Shown: piece after piece, positions 1 through 5,457 of the stretch
Numbering within the stretch: the stretch's first letter is position 1
Layout of the letters: each line of letters begins with the position of its first letter
Assembly: GCA_047629355.1 (NCBI GenBank)
Contig: JBLHWU010000327.1
Span: 1-5,457 of the forward strand
From: CAYUNA01 sp047629355
GTDB lineage: Bacteria; Bacteroidota; Bacteroidia; Chitinophagales; Saprospiraceae
Direction: 5' to 3'
Length of the DNA stretch: 5,457 nt
The notes under the pieces: model-generated
Databases searched by the model: none
The model's input: only the letters and a program-made list of their open reading frames with translations
What the model was told of the DNA's origin: nothing
Translations under genes and position numbers: made by a program

Positions 1-1255
1 GTTGAGTGGTACTTACATCCCAGAAGAAGGATTTTTGGGTATCCAAACACAGCTTACATCCAATTCTTATATTTTATCTGAAAAATGCAGGTTAACCGGA
101 GGATTTGCTTTCTTCTCTTGGTTTTCCGGAGAACATGCCGGAGATTATATTGTCACCTTGGGTGGCTATCACCCGGAATTTGTTCCTCCTGCACATTATC
201 CGCAACATGTTCCAAGACTTGGATTCAATTGGTCGGTAGATAGCCATACCACTATTAAGGGAGATGCTTATTATGCACTTTGTTCACATGCCTTTATGGT
301 GGGTGGTCATTTGGAAGCTACTTACCACAGCGGTGCATTCACTGCAAGCTTTAAAGCGGGTGCTGATTTCCTGATTTCATGGCAACCTTACCATTATGAT
401 GCCCACATTTATGTTGATATCAGCGCTTCCTACACCTATCATTTTTTTGGTACCCACCATATCTCTGTAGGACTTGGAGCGGACATTCACCTCAGTGGAC
501 CAGAGTTTGGCGGAACTGCTAAGGTCCATATTTGGGTGGTATCTATTTCGGTAAATTTTGGACAGGGAATGGGTGCGCCAAAACCAATAGATTGGGAGCA
601 TTTCAAGACATCCTTTTTGCCAGCACCCGACAAAATACTATCCGCAAACATTAACCATGGCTTGGTTTCGGCAACTAAAGAACTAAACTACCTTGGGGTA
701 GTCAATCCGAAAAAATTTCAAATCACCATTGAATCGGTTATACCTTCTACAGAAATCCGGATAAATAATGATAAGGTAGAAAATGTATATCCTACAAAGT
801 TTGGAATTGGTTCTATGGGGCTGGGGCTAGAAGATATTGATTCATCCACAATGGAAATTTTCATTGAAGAAATAAGTGACCTTACAATTTTTAAGCTAAA
901 TCCTTTATTAAAAAAAGTACCTTCTGCTATATGGGGACCGAAGCTTAAACCTTCAGTTAATGATGATTCTTTTATTGAAGATGCTTTAATGGGCTTAGAG
1001 ATTTCCCTTGAAGAACCACCTGAAGGCCCGGGAACCAATCCATTAAGAAGGAGTGACCTGATTGGAGGTGATCCAACCGAAATTTCAGATAGCTTTTATT
1101 GGGAAAATAGTAAAATGACATCAATGATAAGCGCCAATACGTTCTCAAAAAATATTGATTATTCGAAAAACAGATTGAACACCCTCTCTTTTCTTGAATT
1201 GAAAGCCGAAACAGATTTAACCGAATTTAACCCTGCTGATTATCTTTTTAATTAG
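1..1255 (+). CDS. DUF6603-type protein, C-terminal part (5' partial)
   Basis: The reading frame is open to the left edge, with its first full codon at base 2. The TTG there is best read as an internal leucine, because the text that follows is mid-domain, so the true start lies upstream. Numbering from base 2, residues 1-190 resemble the C-terminal half of DUF6603, recognised from memory of the family. Landmarks are LTGGFAFFSWF (31-41), VTLGGYHPEF (51-60), YPQHVPRLGFNW (66-77), ADFLISWQPYHYDA (121-134) and the glycine-rich end SGPEFGG...VNFG (165-187). Alternating hydrophobic and polar residues and many aromatics suggest extended beta structure. The tail (about 195-417) starts with IDWEHFKTSFLP and is less conserved looking. 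It has no membrane segment. The gene ends with TAG, 15 bases before the next start, so the two are probably co-transcribed. The function of DUF6603 is unknown; signal peptide and localisation cannot be judged without the N-terminus. Confidence 0.8.
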   Translation, partial: LSGTYIPEEGFLGIQTQLTSNSYILSEKCRLTGGFAFFSWFSGEHAGDYIVTLGGYHPEFVPPAHYPQHVPRLGFNWSVDSHTTIKGDAYYALCSHAFMVGGHLEATYHSGAFTASFKAGADFLISWQPYHYDAHIYVDISASYTYHFFGTHHISVGLGADIHLSGPEFGGTAKVHIWVVSISVNFGQGMGAPKPIDWEHFKTSFLPAPDKILSANINHGLVSATKELNYLGVVNPKKFQITIESVIPSTEIRINNDKVENVYPTKFGIGSMGLGLEDIDSSTMEIFIEEISDLTIFKLNPLLKKVPSAIWGPKLKPSVNDDSFIEDALMGLEISLEEPPEGPGTNPLRRSDLIGGDPTEISDSFYWENSKMTSMISANTFSKNIDYSKNRLNTLSFLELKAETDLTEFNPADYLFN

Positions 1256-1270
1256 TCTTAATTCCTGAAA

Positions 1271-4024
1271 ATGATGCCAGAAAAAACCTCCGAATATATT
1301 CAATTCATCAGCTTTCATAAGCCTGCTTTGAAGGATGGCGAGTATACAATCAAGATCAATCAAACCCTTAAGGGGAAGCACATCCCTGAAAATCCTGGAA
1401 CAGAAAAAATACTTACCTTTTCGGTAGCAGGCGAGCGATACTCCCTCAATCCAATGGATGTTGGCATGGTGTTTCCTCCGGAGGGCAGCGTGGCAGATCA
1501 TTCCAATTGTTTTCCGCATATTGTACTGAATAGAAGTACACTCCCATGGGAAAGACAACATTTCACGCACAAAAATCAAGAATCTTCCGCACCATGGTTG
1601 GCTTTACTATTGTTCACCGAGGACGAAATGAAACATATTGATACAGATATTCAAACCCTTGAGAAATCAGGATTTCCATTTGATGACGAAATAGGGCAAT
1701 TGCCCACTGATAAACTAACTATTTTAAAAATAGATGCTAAATTACTAAAAAACATCGTTCCCGACGAAAACGAAATGAGTCTCTTGACCCATGTGCGTAA
1801 AGGGTGCGATGCCAATGAAAAACCCATAGGAAATGAACAGGCACTCGTAATTTGCAACAGGCTTCCTAAAAAAGGAGAAGAGAGTACCATGCATTTGGTT
1901 TCAATGGAAATGAATCCATTCGAAAAACTCGATGAGAAGGAACGAGTTACCCTTGTCAGCCTGGCTTCATGGAAATTCACTTGCCCGGACCATTATAAAA
2001 TTACGCAGGAATCTTTGGACAGACTAAAGCAGGGAATTACCATACTGATTCATGACCTGCAGAATTATAGAGGAAGTGAAAACTTCAAACCATTCGTTCA
2101 AAAGTTCTTAGAAATACTAAACACCATATACCAAGAAAGGCTTAAAAAAATACCGACATTGGAGGATACAGATGAGTTTAATAAAATCTATCAGAAAGCG
2201 ATAAAAGAATTGAATGCTGAAAAAGTAATCCTCGACCAGACACTTCAGTATTTGCCGAACTCTTGGAATTTAGATGAACTAAATTGGAGCGCCAGGGAGT
2301 CATTGGAAAAAGCTACGGAAATGTTGAATTTCAATATTAAATTCTTCCGAGATTATAATTTTCCTAATTATATCAATCAAGCTACAAGCGAAGCAATATT
2401 CCCTGCAATTCATCATTTATTTGAAAAAATCAAATCCTCTTTTGAAGATGAATATTTTAATACAATATACCCGGAAGTTTCAAAGGCCTTTAAGGCAAAA
2501 AATAATGATTTTTTTGAAAAACTTCAGCTAAAAAATGAAATCCAATATTTCACTACAATTTATCAGGAATCTATTGAAGCTTTTTTGATAGCAAGCGATA
2601 AATTTGATGAAAGACCTCGCCACTCTGAGGAAATGGAATATTTCAATACAATTTACCAGGAATTAAAAGAAGCGTTGTGCATAGCCAATGATCTATTAAT
2701 TAAAAGATTACAACCCCTTAATGACATAAAATTTCTATATAACATTTATCAGGATGCACTAGTGGCAGTGAAAACTGTAGACGACAAATCCGTTTTGGTT
2801 GAAAAACTTCAGCCATTAGAAGGTACAGAATATTTCAAGAAGGTAGACATTAAGGCTGCTTTTAACAATCAAAAAGCTGAAGAAAGCGAAGAAAATCTTT
2901 CCTATTTCCATTTTGGGACATTTACCAGTACACTGAAACATTTGAACCGGCGACCGAGCACCCTGCGCTTGCCAGATAAAAATGATGAGGTAAATGCATA
3001 TCTACAATCCGGATTTGTGCCAGCTCCCCATTTTTTCAGGAAAGGCGCTAAATCCGTTTCTTGGTACCACAGTCCGTTGGCTACCAAAAAACACTCCGAA
3101 AGCAGTTTTGAGTTTCCCGTAAAAGCGGCAGATGCATTATACCTATTTGATAAAGCCTCCGGCATGTTTGATATTTCTTACGCATCCGCCTGGGAATTGG
3201 GTAGGCTGTGGGCATTGGCTAACAAACGATTTTCTACCGAATTGTTTCAGTGGAAACGAAAACATAGCCACGACCTGCATGCAGCCGAACAAATGGTGGT
3301 TCATCAATCTGATCACCTGCCTGTTGTTGCTACAGGAGGAGATTTGATTGACCTCCCTGACATCGTAAAAACTGGCTTTTCAGAATTGCGCCTGCTAAAA
3401 GGGATTCCCTTCAATTACCTTGTTCCCGAGGAGGAAATGCTTCCGGTAGAATCCATTCGCTTTTTTTATATCGATGAATTATGGATGGATTGCCTGCTTG
3501 ACGGGGCTTTTAGCATAGGTCGGGTAACTGAAAAAGATCATGCACATGATATTTTAAGAAAGCCAATGACTAATTTGACCTTGGATTATGAAGCTAGGAC
3601 AGGTTTCATTATGCGTTCAGATGTCATTTCCGGTTGGCCCGACATGATCATTGAAGGTTACGATACATCAAATAATCAATTGACTAGTAATAGAACTCAA
3701 CTTTCAGAAAATGTAGTGCTATGCATATTTGAAGGGGAAATAGATCATATAGTTATGCATTTAAAACCCGAAAGCATTCATTTTGGTTTGGATGTGGTCA
3801 TCGAAAATAATGGGAAAATAAATTATAAAAAGACGACGAGGGGAGAAAATAAATGGACCGTAAATGAAATTCCTTTTAGATCAAATGGCGAGAATAGGGT
3901 TGTAAATATCACACGGCTTTGTCACCTACTGATTCCTTCTCATTTACGTGGCGATTCCTCTCATTTTAGTTATCAAATGGTGGAAGAGATTGAAAAAGTA
4001 GTGTTTAAACGGACTGTGGTATAG
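1271..4024 (+). CDS. 917-aa conserved protein of unknown function, partner of the DUF6603 gene
   Basis: Start ATG 1271 is immediately followed by a second ATG at 1274; there is no clear Shine-Dalgarno and the leader is A-rich. I recognise the protein as a large uncharacterised family but know no name or activity. N-terminal block: GERYSLNPMDVGMVFPP (54-70), LNRSTLPWER (86-95), PWLALLLF (108-115), VSLASWKFTC (229-238). C-terminal block: GFVPAPHFFRKG and SVSWYHSPL (581-603), the SGMFDISYASAWELGRLWAL segment (630-649), GIPFNYLVPEEEMLP (711-725), ESIRFFYIDELW...LLDGAFSIGR (727-751) and RSDVISGWPDM (782-792). Between them, about residues 258-545 form a charged, mostly helical region with 31-residue repeats (separate entry). 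No signal peptide or membrane segment is seen, so it is probably cytoplasmic or exported without a classical signal. It lies 15 bases behind the DUF6603 gene, which suggests an operon and a shared structure or complex; that is inference. No catalytic motif was identified. Confidence 0.85.
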   Translation: MMPEKTSEYIQFISFHKPALKDGEYTIKINQTLKGKHIPENPGTEKILTFSVAGERYSLNPMDVGMVFPPEGSVADHSNCFPHIVLNRSTLPWERQHFTHKNQESSAPWLALLLFTEDEMKHIDTDIQTLEKSGFPFDDEIGQLPTDKLTILKIDAKLLKNIVPDENEMSLLTHVRKGCDANEKPIGNEQALVICNRLPKKGEESTMHLVSMEMNPFEKLDEKERVTLVSLASWKFTCPDHYKITQESLDRLKQGITILIHDLQNYRGSENFKPFVQKFLEILNTIYQERLKKIPTLEDTDEFNKIYQKAIKELNAEKVILDQTLQYLPNSWNLDELNWSARESLEKATEMLNFNIKFFRDYNFPNYINQATSEAIFPAIHHLFEKIKSSFEDEYFNTIYPEVSKAFKAKNNDFFEKLQLKNEIQYFTTIYQESIEAFLIASDKFDERPRHSEEMEYFNTIYQELKEALCIANDLLIKRLQPLNDIKFLYNIYQDALVAVKTVDDKSVLVEKLQPLEGTEYFKKVDIKAAFNNQKAEESEENLSYFHFGTFTSTLKHLNRRPSTLRLPDKNDEVNAYLQSGFVPAPHFFRKGAKSVSWYHSPLATKKHSESSFEFPVKAADALYLFDKASGMFDISYASAWELGRLWALANKRFSTELFQWKRKHSHDLHAAEQMVVHQSDHLPVVATGGDLIDLPDIVKTGFSELRLLKGIPFNYLVPEEEMLPVESIRFFYIDELWMDCLLDGAFSIGRVTEKDHAHDILRKPMTNLTLDYEARTGFIMRSDVISGWPDMIIEGYDTSNNQLTSNRTQLSENVVLCIFEGEIDHIVMHLKPESIHFGLDVVIENNGKINYKKTTRGENKWTVNEIPFRSNGENRVVNITRLCHLLIPSHLRGDSSHFSYQMVEEIEKVVFKRTVV
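2450..2839 (+). repeat. 31-residue (93-base) tandem repeats within the 917-aa protein
   Basis: Four consecutive units in the 917-residue protein begin at E394, I424, M455 and I486. The core is [EQ]YFxTIYQE followed by about 20 helical residues that often end near LQPL or a similar motif. The aligned tyrosines of the IY pair are Y400, Y431, Y462 and Y493, an exact 31-residue spacing. A degenerate fifth unit (TEYFKK) starts at T519, 33 residues on. Related but irregular copies lie upstream: NTIYQE at Y287 and NKIYQK at Y307. At DNA level, 2540-2580 and 2633-2673 match at 33 of 41 bases, so the duplication is fairly recent or under constraint. The pattern fits helix-hairpin repeats. Confidence 0.75.
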
Positions 4025-4064
4025 AAAGGAAAAGAAAGTTCAGACAAATATAATAGGTGTGAAA

Positions 4065-4194
4065 GTGCAACAATGGCTACAAAAAATTGCTTGTTCTAGC
4101 CTATTTCTAAAATTTTGGCGAATTTTCAGTTTGGTGTGTGCTTGCAAAAGTTAGCGCCAATACATGCAACAAACCATATACAACAACGTTGGGC
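4065..4194 (+). other. attC-like integron recombination site, left arm degenerate
   Basis: The right end carries GTTGGGC (4188-4194), a perfect R' core (GTTRRRY). The site aligns with the better one at 5208-5338: a terminal hairpin AAAATT/AATTTT with loop ttggcg (4109-4126) sits at the same distance from R', and 17 of the last 22 bases agree. The left half also aligns (TTGTTCTAGCC against TGGTTCTCGCC). The equal-length alignment puts the R'' box at GTGCAAC (4065-4071), one mismatch from RYYYAAC. An alternative left end is GTTCAGAC (4038-4045), which has one extra base and would make the site 157 bases long. Either way the left arm pairs poorly with the right arm (ACCATATACAACAAC before R'), so the site may be decayed or hybrid. 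It fills the stretch between the 917-aa gene and the first cassette gene; the rest of 4025-4234 shows no gene. Confidence 0.6.
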
Positions 4195-4234
4195 TTCATT
4201 TGAAAAACGAACTCTGAAAGAAAGAAATAGAGAA

Positions 4235-4681
4235 TTGAAAAAGAAAATTTTATTTATTTGAATCGGAATTATAACGTTAGGGTTTTTATTCTATTATTTA
4301 GCTTGGTCCTTAGAAATAGGAAGTTATACAAGAGCTGAAACGTATGAATACAATATTCCTGAAGAAACCCTTATTGAAATAATAAATGAGGTGAAAACTG
4401 AAAATAAAGAGCTTGATGCAAAAGATCATTTTGGAGATTCTAAAGACAAACATTGGCACTCTTTTTACTTTCAATATCAAGACAAAAAACAAATAATACA
4501 TACTTGGACAAGACCGAAAAATAAAACAATAACGACATTTGCTTTTGTTGGTTATAAAAGCAAGAAAGATCTTGGAAACTGGATTGCCGCAAATAAGTAT
4601 TTTTGCTGGTGGAAAAACTCTAAAGCCAAAACTGAATTTGAAAAACGAATATTAAAAAAAATTAAAGAAAAAATAAATTAG
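4235..4681 (+). pseudogene. Membrane-anchored small protein gene interrupted by an in-frame TGA
   Basis: Reading one frame from TTG 4235 gives LKKKILFI, then TGA (4259-4261), then IGIITLGFLFYYLAW and a soluble C-terminal domain up to TAG at 4679-4681. Lysines followed by a long hydrophobic run, split only by the TGA, look like a single N-terminal membrane anchor with a cytoplasmic basic tip. There is no ATG, GTG or TTG in frame between the TGA and GTG 4391. The hydrophobic segment can therefore only be translated if the stop is read through or an unusual start is used. I infer a nonsense mutation in an originally about 148-residue protein. Alternatives are a sequencing error, or translation from GTG 4391 of a shortened form. 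The start at TTG 4235 is a guess; the original could have been ATG. Confidence 0.5.
4391..4681 (+). CDS. Small hypothetical protein, C-terminal domain (96 aa from GTG)
   Basis: This is the longest open stretch with a usable start codon in the first cassette gene. It is lysine-rich and ends in KKIKEKIN. Visible features are a short aromatic block HWHSFYFQYQDKKQIIHTW (20-38 from the GTG), TTFAFVGYKSKKDLGNW (48-64) and a terminal basic helix. I do not recognise a named family, though the general look (strand-rich core with Y/F/W, K-rich end) resembles small anchored proteins common in Bacteroidota. The GTG is a doubtful start. Coding-like sequence continues in frame upstream through a membrane segment back to a TGA at 4259, so this is more likely the remaining part of a broken gene than a complete one. 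The next gene begins 29 bases after the stop. Confidence 0.5.
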   Translation: MKTENKELDAKDHFGDSKDKHWHSFYFQYQDKKQIIHTWTRPKNKTITTFAFVGYKSKKDLGNWIAANKYFCWWKNSKAKTEFEKRILKKIKEKIN

Positions 4682-4710
4682 TTGAGTAAATTCATTAGAT
4701 CAATAAAAAA

Positions 4711-5196
4711 ATGAAATTATACAAAACAGTCGATAACGAAATCCATTATTGGGAAACTTGGGATATTAACGAAAAAAAAGGTGCAACTAATACTGGTCTA
4801 ATTGGAAAAGAAGGAGATTATAAAGAAATTAAATCTGGACTCTTGTCTAATTTCAGAAAAACTATTCAAAAGGAAATTGACAGACATTGTGCCGACGGGT
4901 TTCATGAAGTAGATATTGAACAGCATTATACATTATTGATTGAATTTTCAGTTGACAGAATGGGAACAGAGCAAGATGTGGAAAAGAGGACACGACTTCA
5001 AGACCATATGAACGAAATGCTTGGTTGGAATGGACTTGGACATTGTGATGGTGGAAGTATTGGAAGCGGAACAATGGAAGTTTGTTGTTTTGTTATAGAT
5101 TTTGAAATAGCAAAAAATGTTATTGAAAAGAACCTAAAAGAAACCGAATTTTCTGATTACTTAAGAATTTATGACGAAGAACAAGAAGCGGAATAA
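4711..5196 (+). CDS. WGR-like-domain protein of unknown function (161 aa)
   Basis: Start ATG 4711 follows an A-rich leader (aataaaaaa) typical of Bacteroidota; the stop TAA is at 5194-5196. Residues 1-68 resemble a divergent WGR-type fold: IHYWETWDI (11-19), a turn with NTGLIGKEGDYKEIKSG (27-43) and a helix FRKTIQKEIDRHCADGFHEVD (48-68). The hallmark W-G-R triplet itself is not present, so this is only a resemblance. Residues 70-155 form a second alpha/beta part with YTLLIEFSVD (73-82), a charged helix (88-103), the glycine-rich GLGHCDGGSIGSGTMEV (108-124) and VIDFEIAKNVIEKNL (128-142). The glycine/His/Cys/Asp segment is the most likely active or binding site, but I know no activity for it. 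It has no signal peptide or membrane segment, so it is likely cytoplasmic. It is the last gene of the cassette, 11 bases before the attC-like site, and complete. Confidence 0.75.
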   Translation: MKLYKTVDNEIHYWETWDINEKKGATNTGLIGKEGDYKEIKSGLLSNFRKTIQKEIDRHCADGFHEVDIEQHYTLLIEFSVDRMGTEQDVEKRTRLQDHMNEMLGWNGLGHCDGGSIGSGTMEVCCFVIDFEIAKNVIEKNLKETEFSDYLRIYDEEQEAE

Positions 5197-5207
5197 AAAA
5201 AACGAAA

Positions 5208-5338
5208 GCCCAACACCGTGTATAATTAATGGCTGGTTCTCGCCTACTTACGAAAATCCTCGCAGATTTTCTATTCTGTTTTTATTTGCTAAATTAGGTG
5301 CTTAAACACGCCACTAATCATACACAAACACGTTAGGC
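5208..5338 (+). other. attC-like integron recombination site (nearly canonical)
   Basis: The left end is GCCCAAC (5208-5214), matching R'' (RYYYAAC). The right end is GTTAGGC (5332-5338), matching R' (GTTRRRY). Inside them GTGTATAATTAATGG (5218-5232) pairs with CCACTAATCATACAC (5311-5325) at 13 of 15 positions. CGCCTA (5241-5246) pairs with TAGGTG (5295-5300) with one wobble. A terminal hairpin GAAAATC/GATTTTC with loop ctcgca is at 5252-5271. The spacers between R boxes and the long stem are 3 and 6 bases, giving the asymmetric unpaired spacer expected of attC. The length of 131 bases is within the known attC range. The orientation, R' on the right behind + strand genes, is correct for a cassette 3' end. 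Confidence 0.75.
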
Positions 5339-5457
5339 AACATTAGGAAAGCTCAACTAAATTTCGGACATTTATAATAAATTTAATAAAATGGCAACAG
5401 TAGATAAAATACGTAATGGATTGATTGACAAAATCCTTTCAATAAGGAACAAAGATT
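5333..5457 (+). mobile_element. Start of a second gene cassette (cut by the window edge)
   Basis: The cassette begins at the cleavage point inside GTTAGGC. It has a 58-base A+T-rich leader and then an open reading frame at 5391 that runs off the right edge. Its own attC site, if present, would lie beyond the window. Confidence 0.45.
5391..5457 (+). CDS. Small protein, possibly the antitoxin of a toxin-antitoxin pair (3' partial)
   Basis: ATG 5391 follows an A+T-rich leader (tttaataaa). Only 22 codons are visible: MATVDKIRNGLIDKILSIRN, then KD. The sequence is a charged helix with an I/L periodicity. It resembles the N-termini of short Bacteroidota proteins (patterns like ELRNKLIxKI) that commonly precede RelE/ParE-type toxins. 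This is recognition by pattern from a short fragment, so the function is tentative. Its place as the first gene of a cassette fits, because toxin-antitoxin pairs are common cassette cargo in large integrons. It could equally be an unrelated small helical protein. Confidence 0.5.
   Translation, partial: MATVDKIRNGLIDKILSIRNKD

Larger units (their letters stand above)
4189..5332 (+). mobile_element. Integron-type gene cassette with two small genes
   Basis: The interval runs between the expected cleavage points (G^TT) of the two R' boxes at 4188-4194 and 5332-5338. It holds two same-strand genes followed closely by an attC-like site, 11 bases after the last stop codon. This is the normal cassette layout: coding sequence with its own recombination site at the 3' end. 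It looks more A+T rich than the 917-aa gene to its left. No integrase gene or attI site is present in the window, so this could be part of a larger array or an integrase-less cluster of attC sites. Functions of the carried genes are unknown. Confidence 0.6.

Noticed and set aside
2..10. TTG at base 2 as the start codon of the DUF6603-type gene
   Set aside because: The sequence directly after it reads as mid-domain family sequence, and the frame is open to the window edge, so the TTG is most likely an internal leucine.
4259..4261. TGA read as an amino acid (alternative genetic code or selenocysteine)
   Set aside because: Tryptophan is encoded by TGG throughout, none of the long genes contains an in-frame TGA, and no selenocysteine-type context was evident. 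A nonsense mutation is simpler.
4272..4282. aacgttaggg as a further R' core
   Set aside because: GTTAGGG fails the final pyrimidine of GTTRRRY and lies inside coding-like sequence with no matching left arm.
4598..4605. TATTTTTG as a Bacteroidota -7 promoter element (TAnnTTTG) for the 161-aa gene
   Set aside because: It matches the consensus, but lies inside the preceding gene and has no TTG at the proper distance upstream (nearest ones leave gaps of about 11 and 23 bases).
5252..5271. Hairpin read as a rho-independent terminator of the cassette operon
   Set aside because: The stem is A/T rich and has no uninterrupted T-tract directly behind it. It sits symmetrically inside the attC-like element, so the recombination-site reading explains it better.
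5358..5365. TAAATTTC as a cassette-borne promoter for the last gene
   Set aside because: It is one base off TAnnTTTG and lacks a convincing -33 element; too weak to annotate.

Overview
The window looks like a Bacteroidota (Flavobacteriia/Cytophagia-type) chromosome segment. The DNA is A+T rich, the starts are preceded by A-rich leaders rather than strong Shine-Dalgarno sequences, and the protein families are ones I associate with that phylum. All genes read on the + strand. No rRNA, tRNA, CRISPR array or insertion sequence was seen.

Left part (1-4024): a two-gene unit. The first gene enters from the left edge and ends at 1255. It encodes the C-terminal part of a large DUF6603-type protein. 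After 15 bases comes a 917-residue protein (1271-4024) of a conserved but functionally unknown family. This protein carries a helical repeat region with an exact 31-residue period in its middle, which looks like a lineage-specific insertion. The close spacing suggests one transcript and a joint, still unknown, role.

Right part (about 4038-5457): a stretch with integron gene-cassette architecture and no integrase in view. Two related recombination-site-like elements of about 130 bases (attC type) lie at 4065-4194 and 5208-5338. The second is nearly textbook: R'' box GCCCAAC, R' box GTTAGGC, a long imperfect stem and an internal hairpin. The first has a good R' box (GTTGGGC) and the same internal layout, but a degraded left arm. 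Between them is a 1.14-kb cassette with two small genes. One is a membrane-anchored protein whose N-terminus appears to be cut off by an in-frame TGA at 4259-4261. The other is an intact 161-residue protein with a WGR-like N-terminus. A further cassette begins after the second site, with the first 22 codons of a small protein that may be an antitoxin (5391-5457, cut by the right edge).

The most noteworthy points are the attC-like pair, the decayed membrane-protein gene in the cassette, the uncharacterised DUF6603/partner module, and the 31-residue repeat expansion. No function could be assigned to any complete gene from sequence alone.
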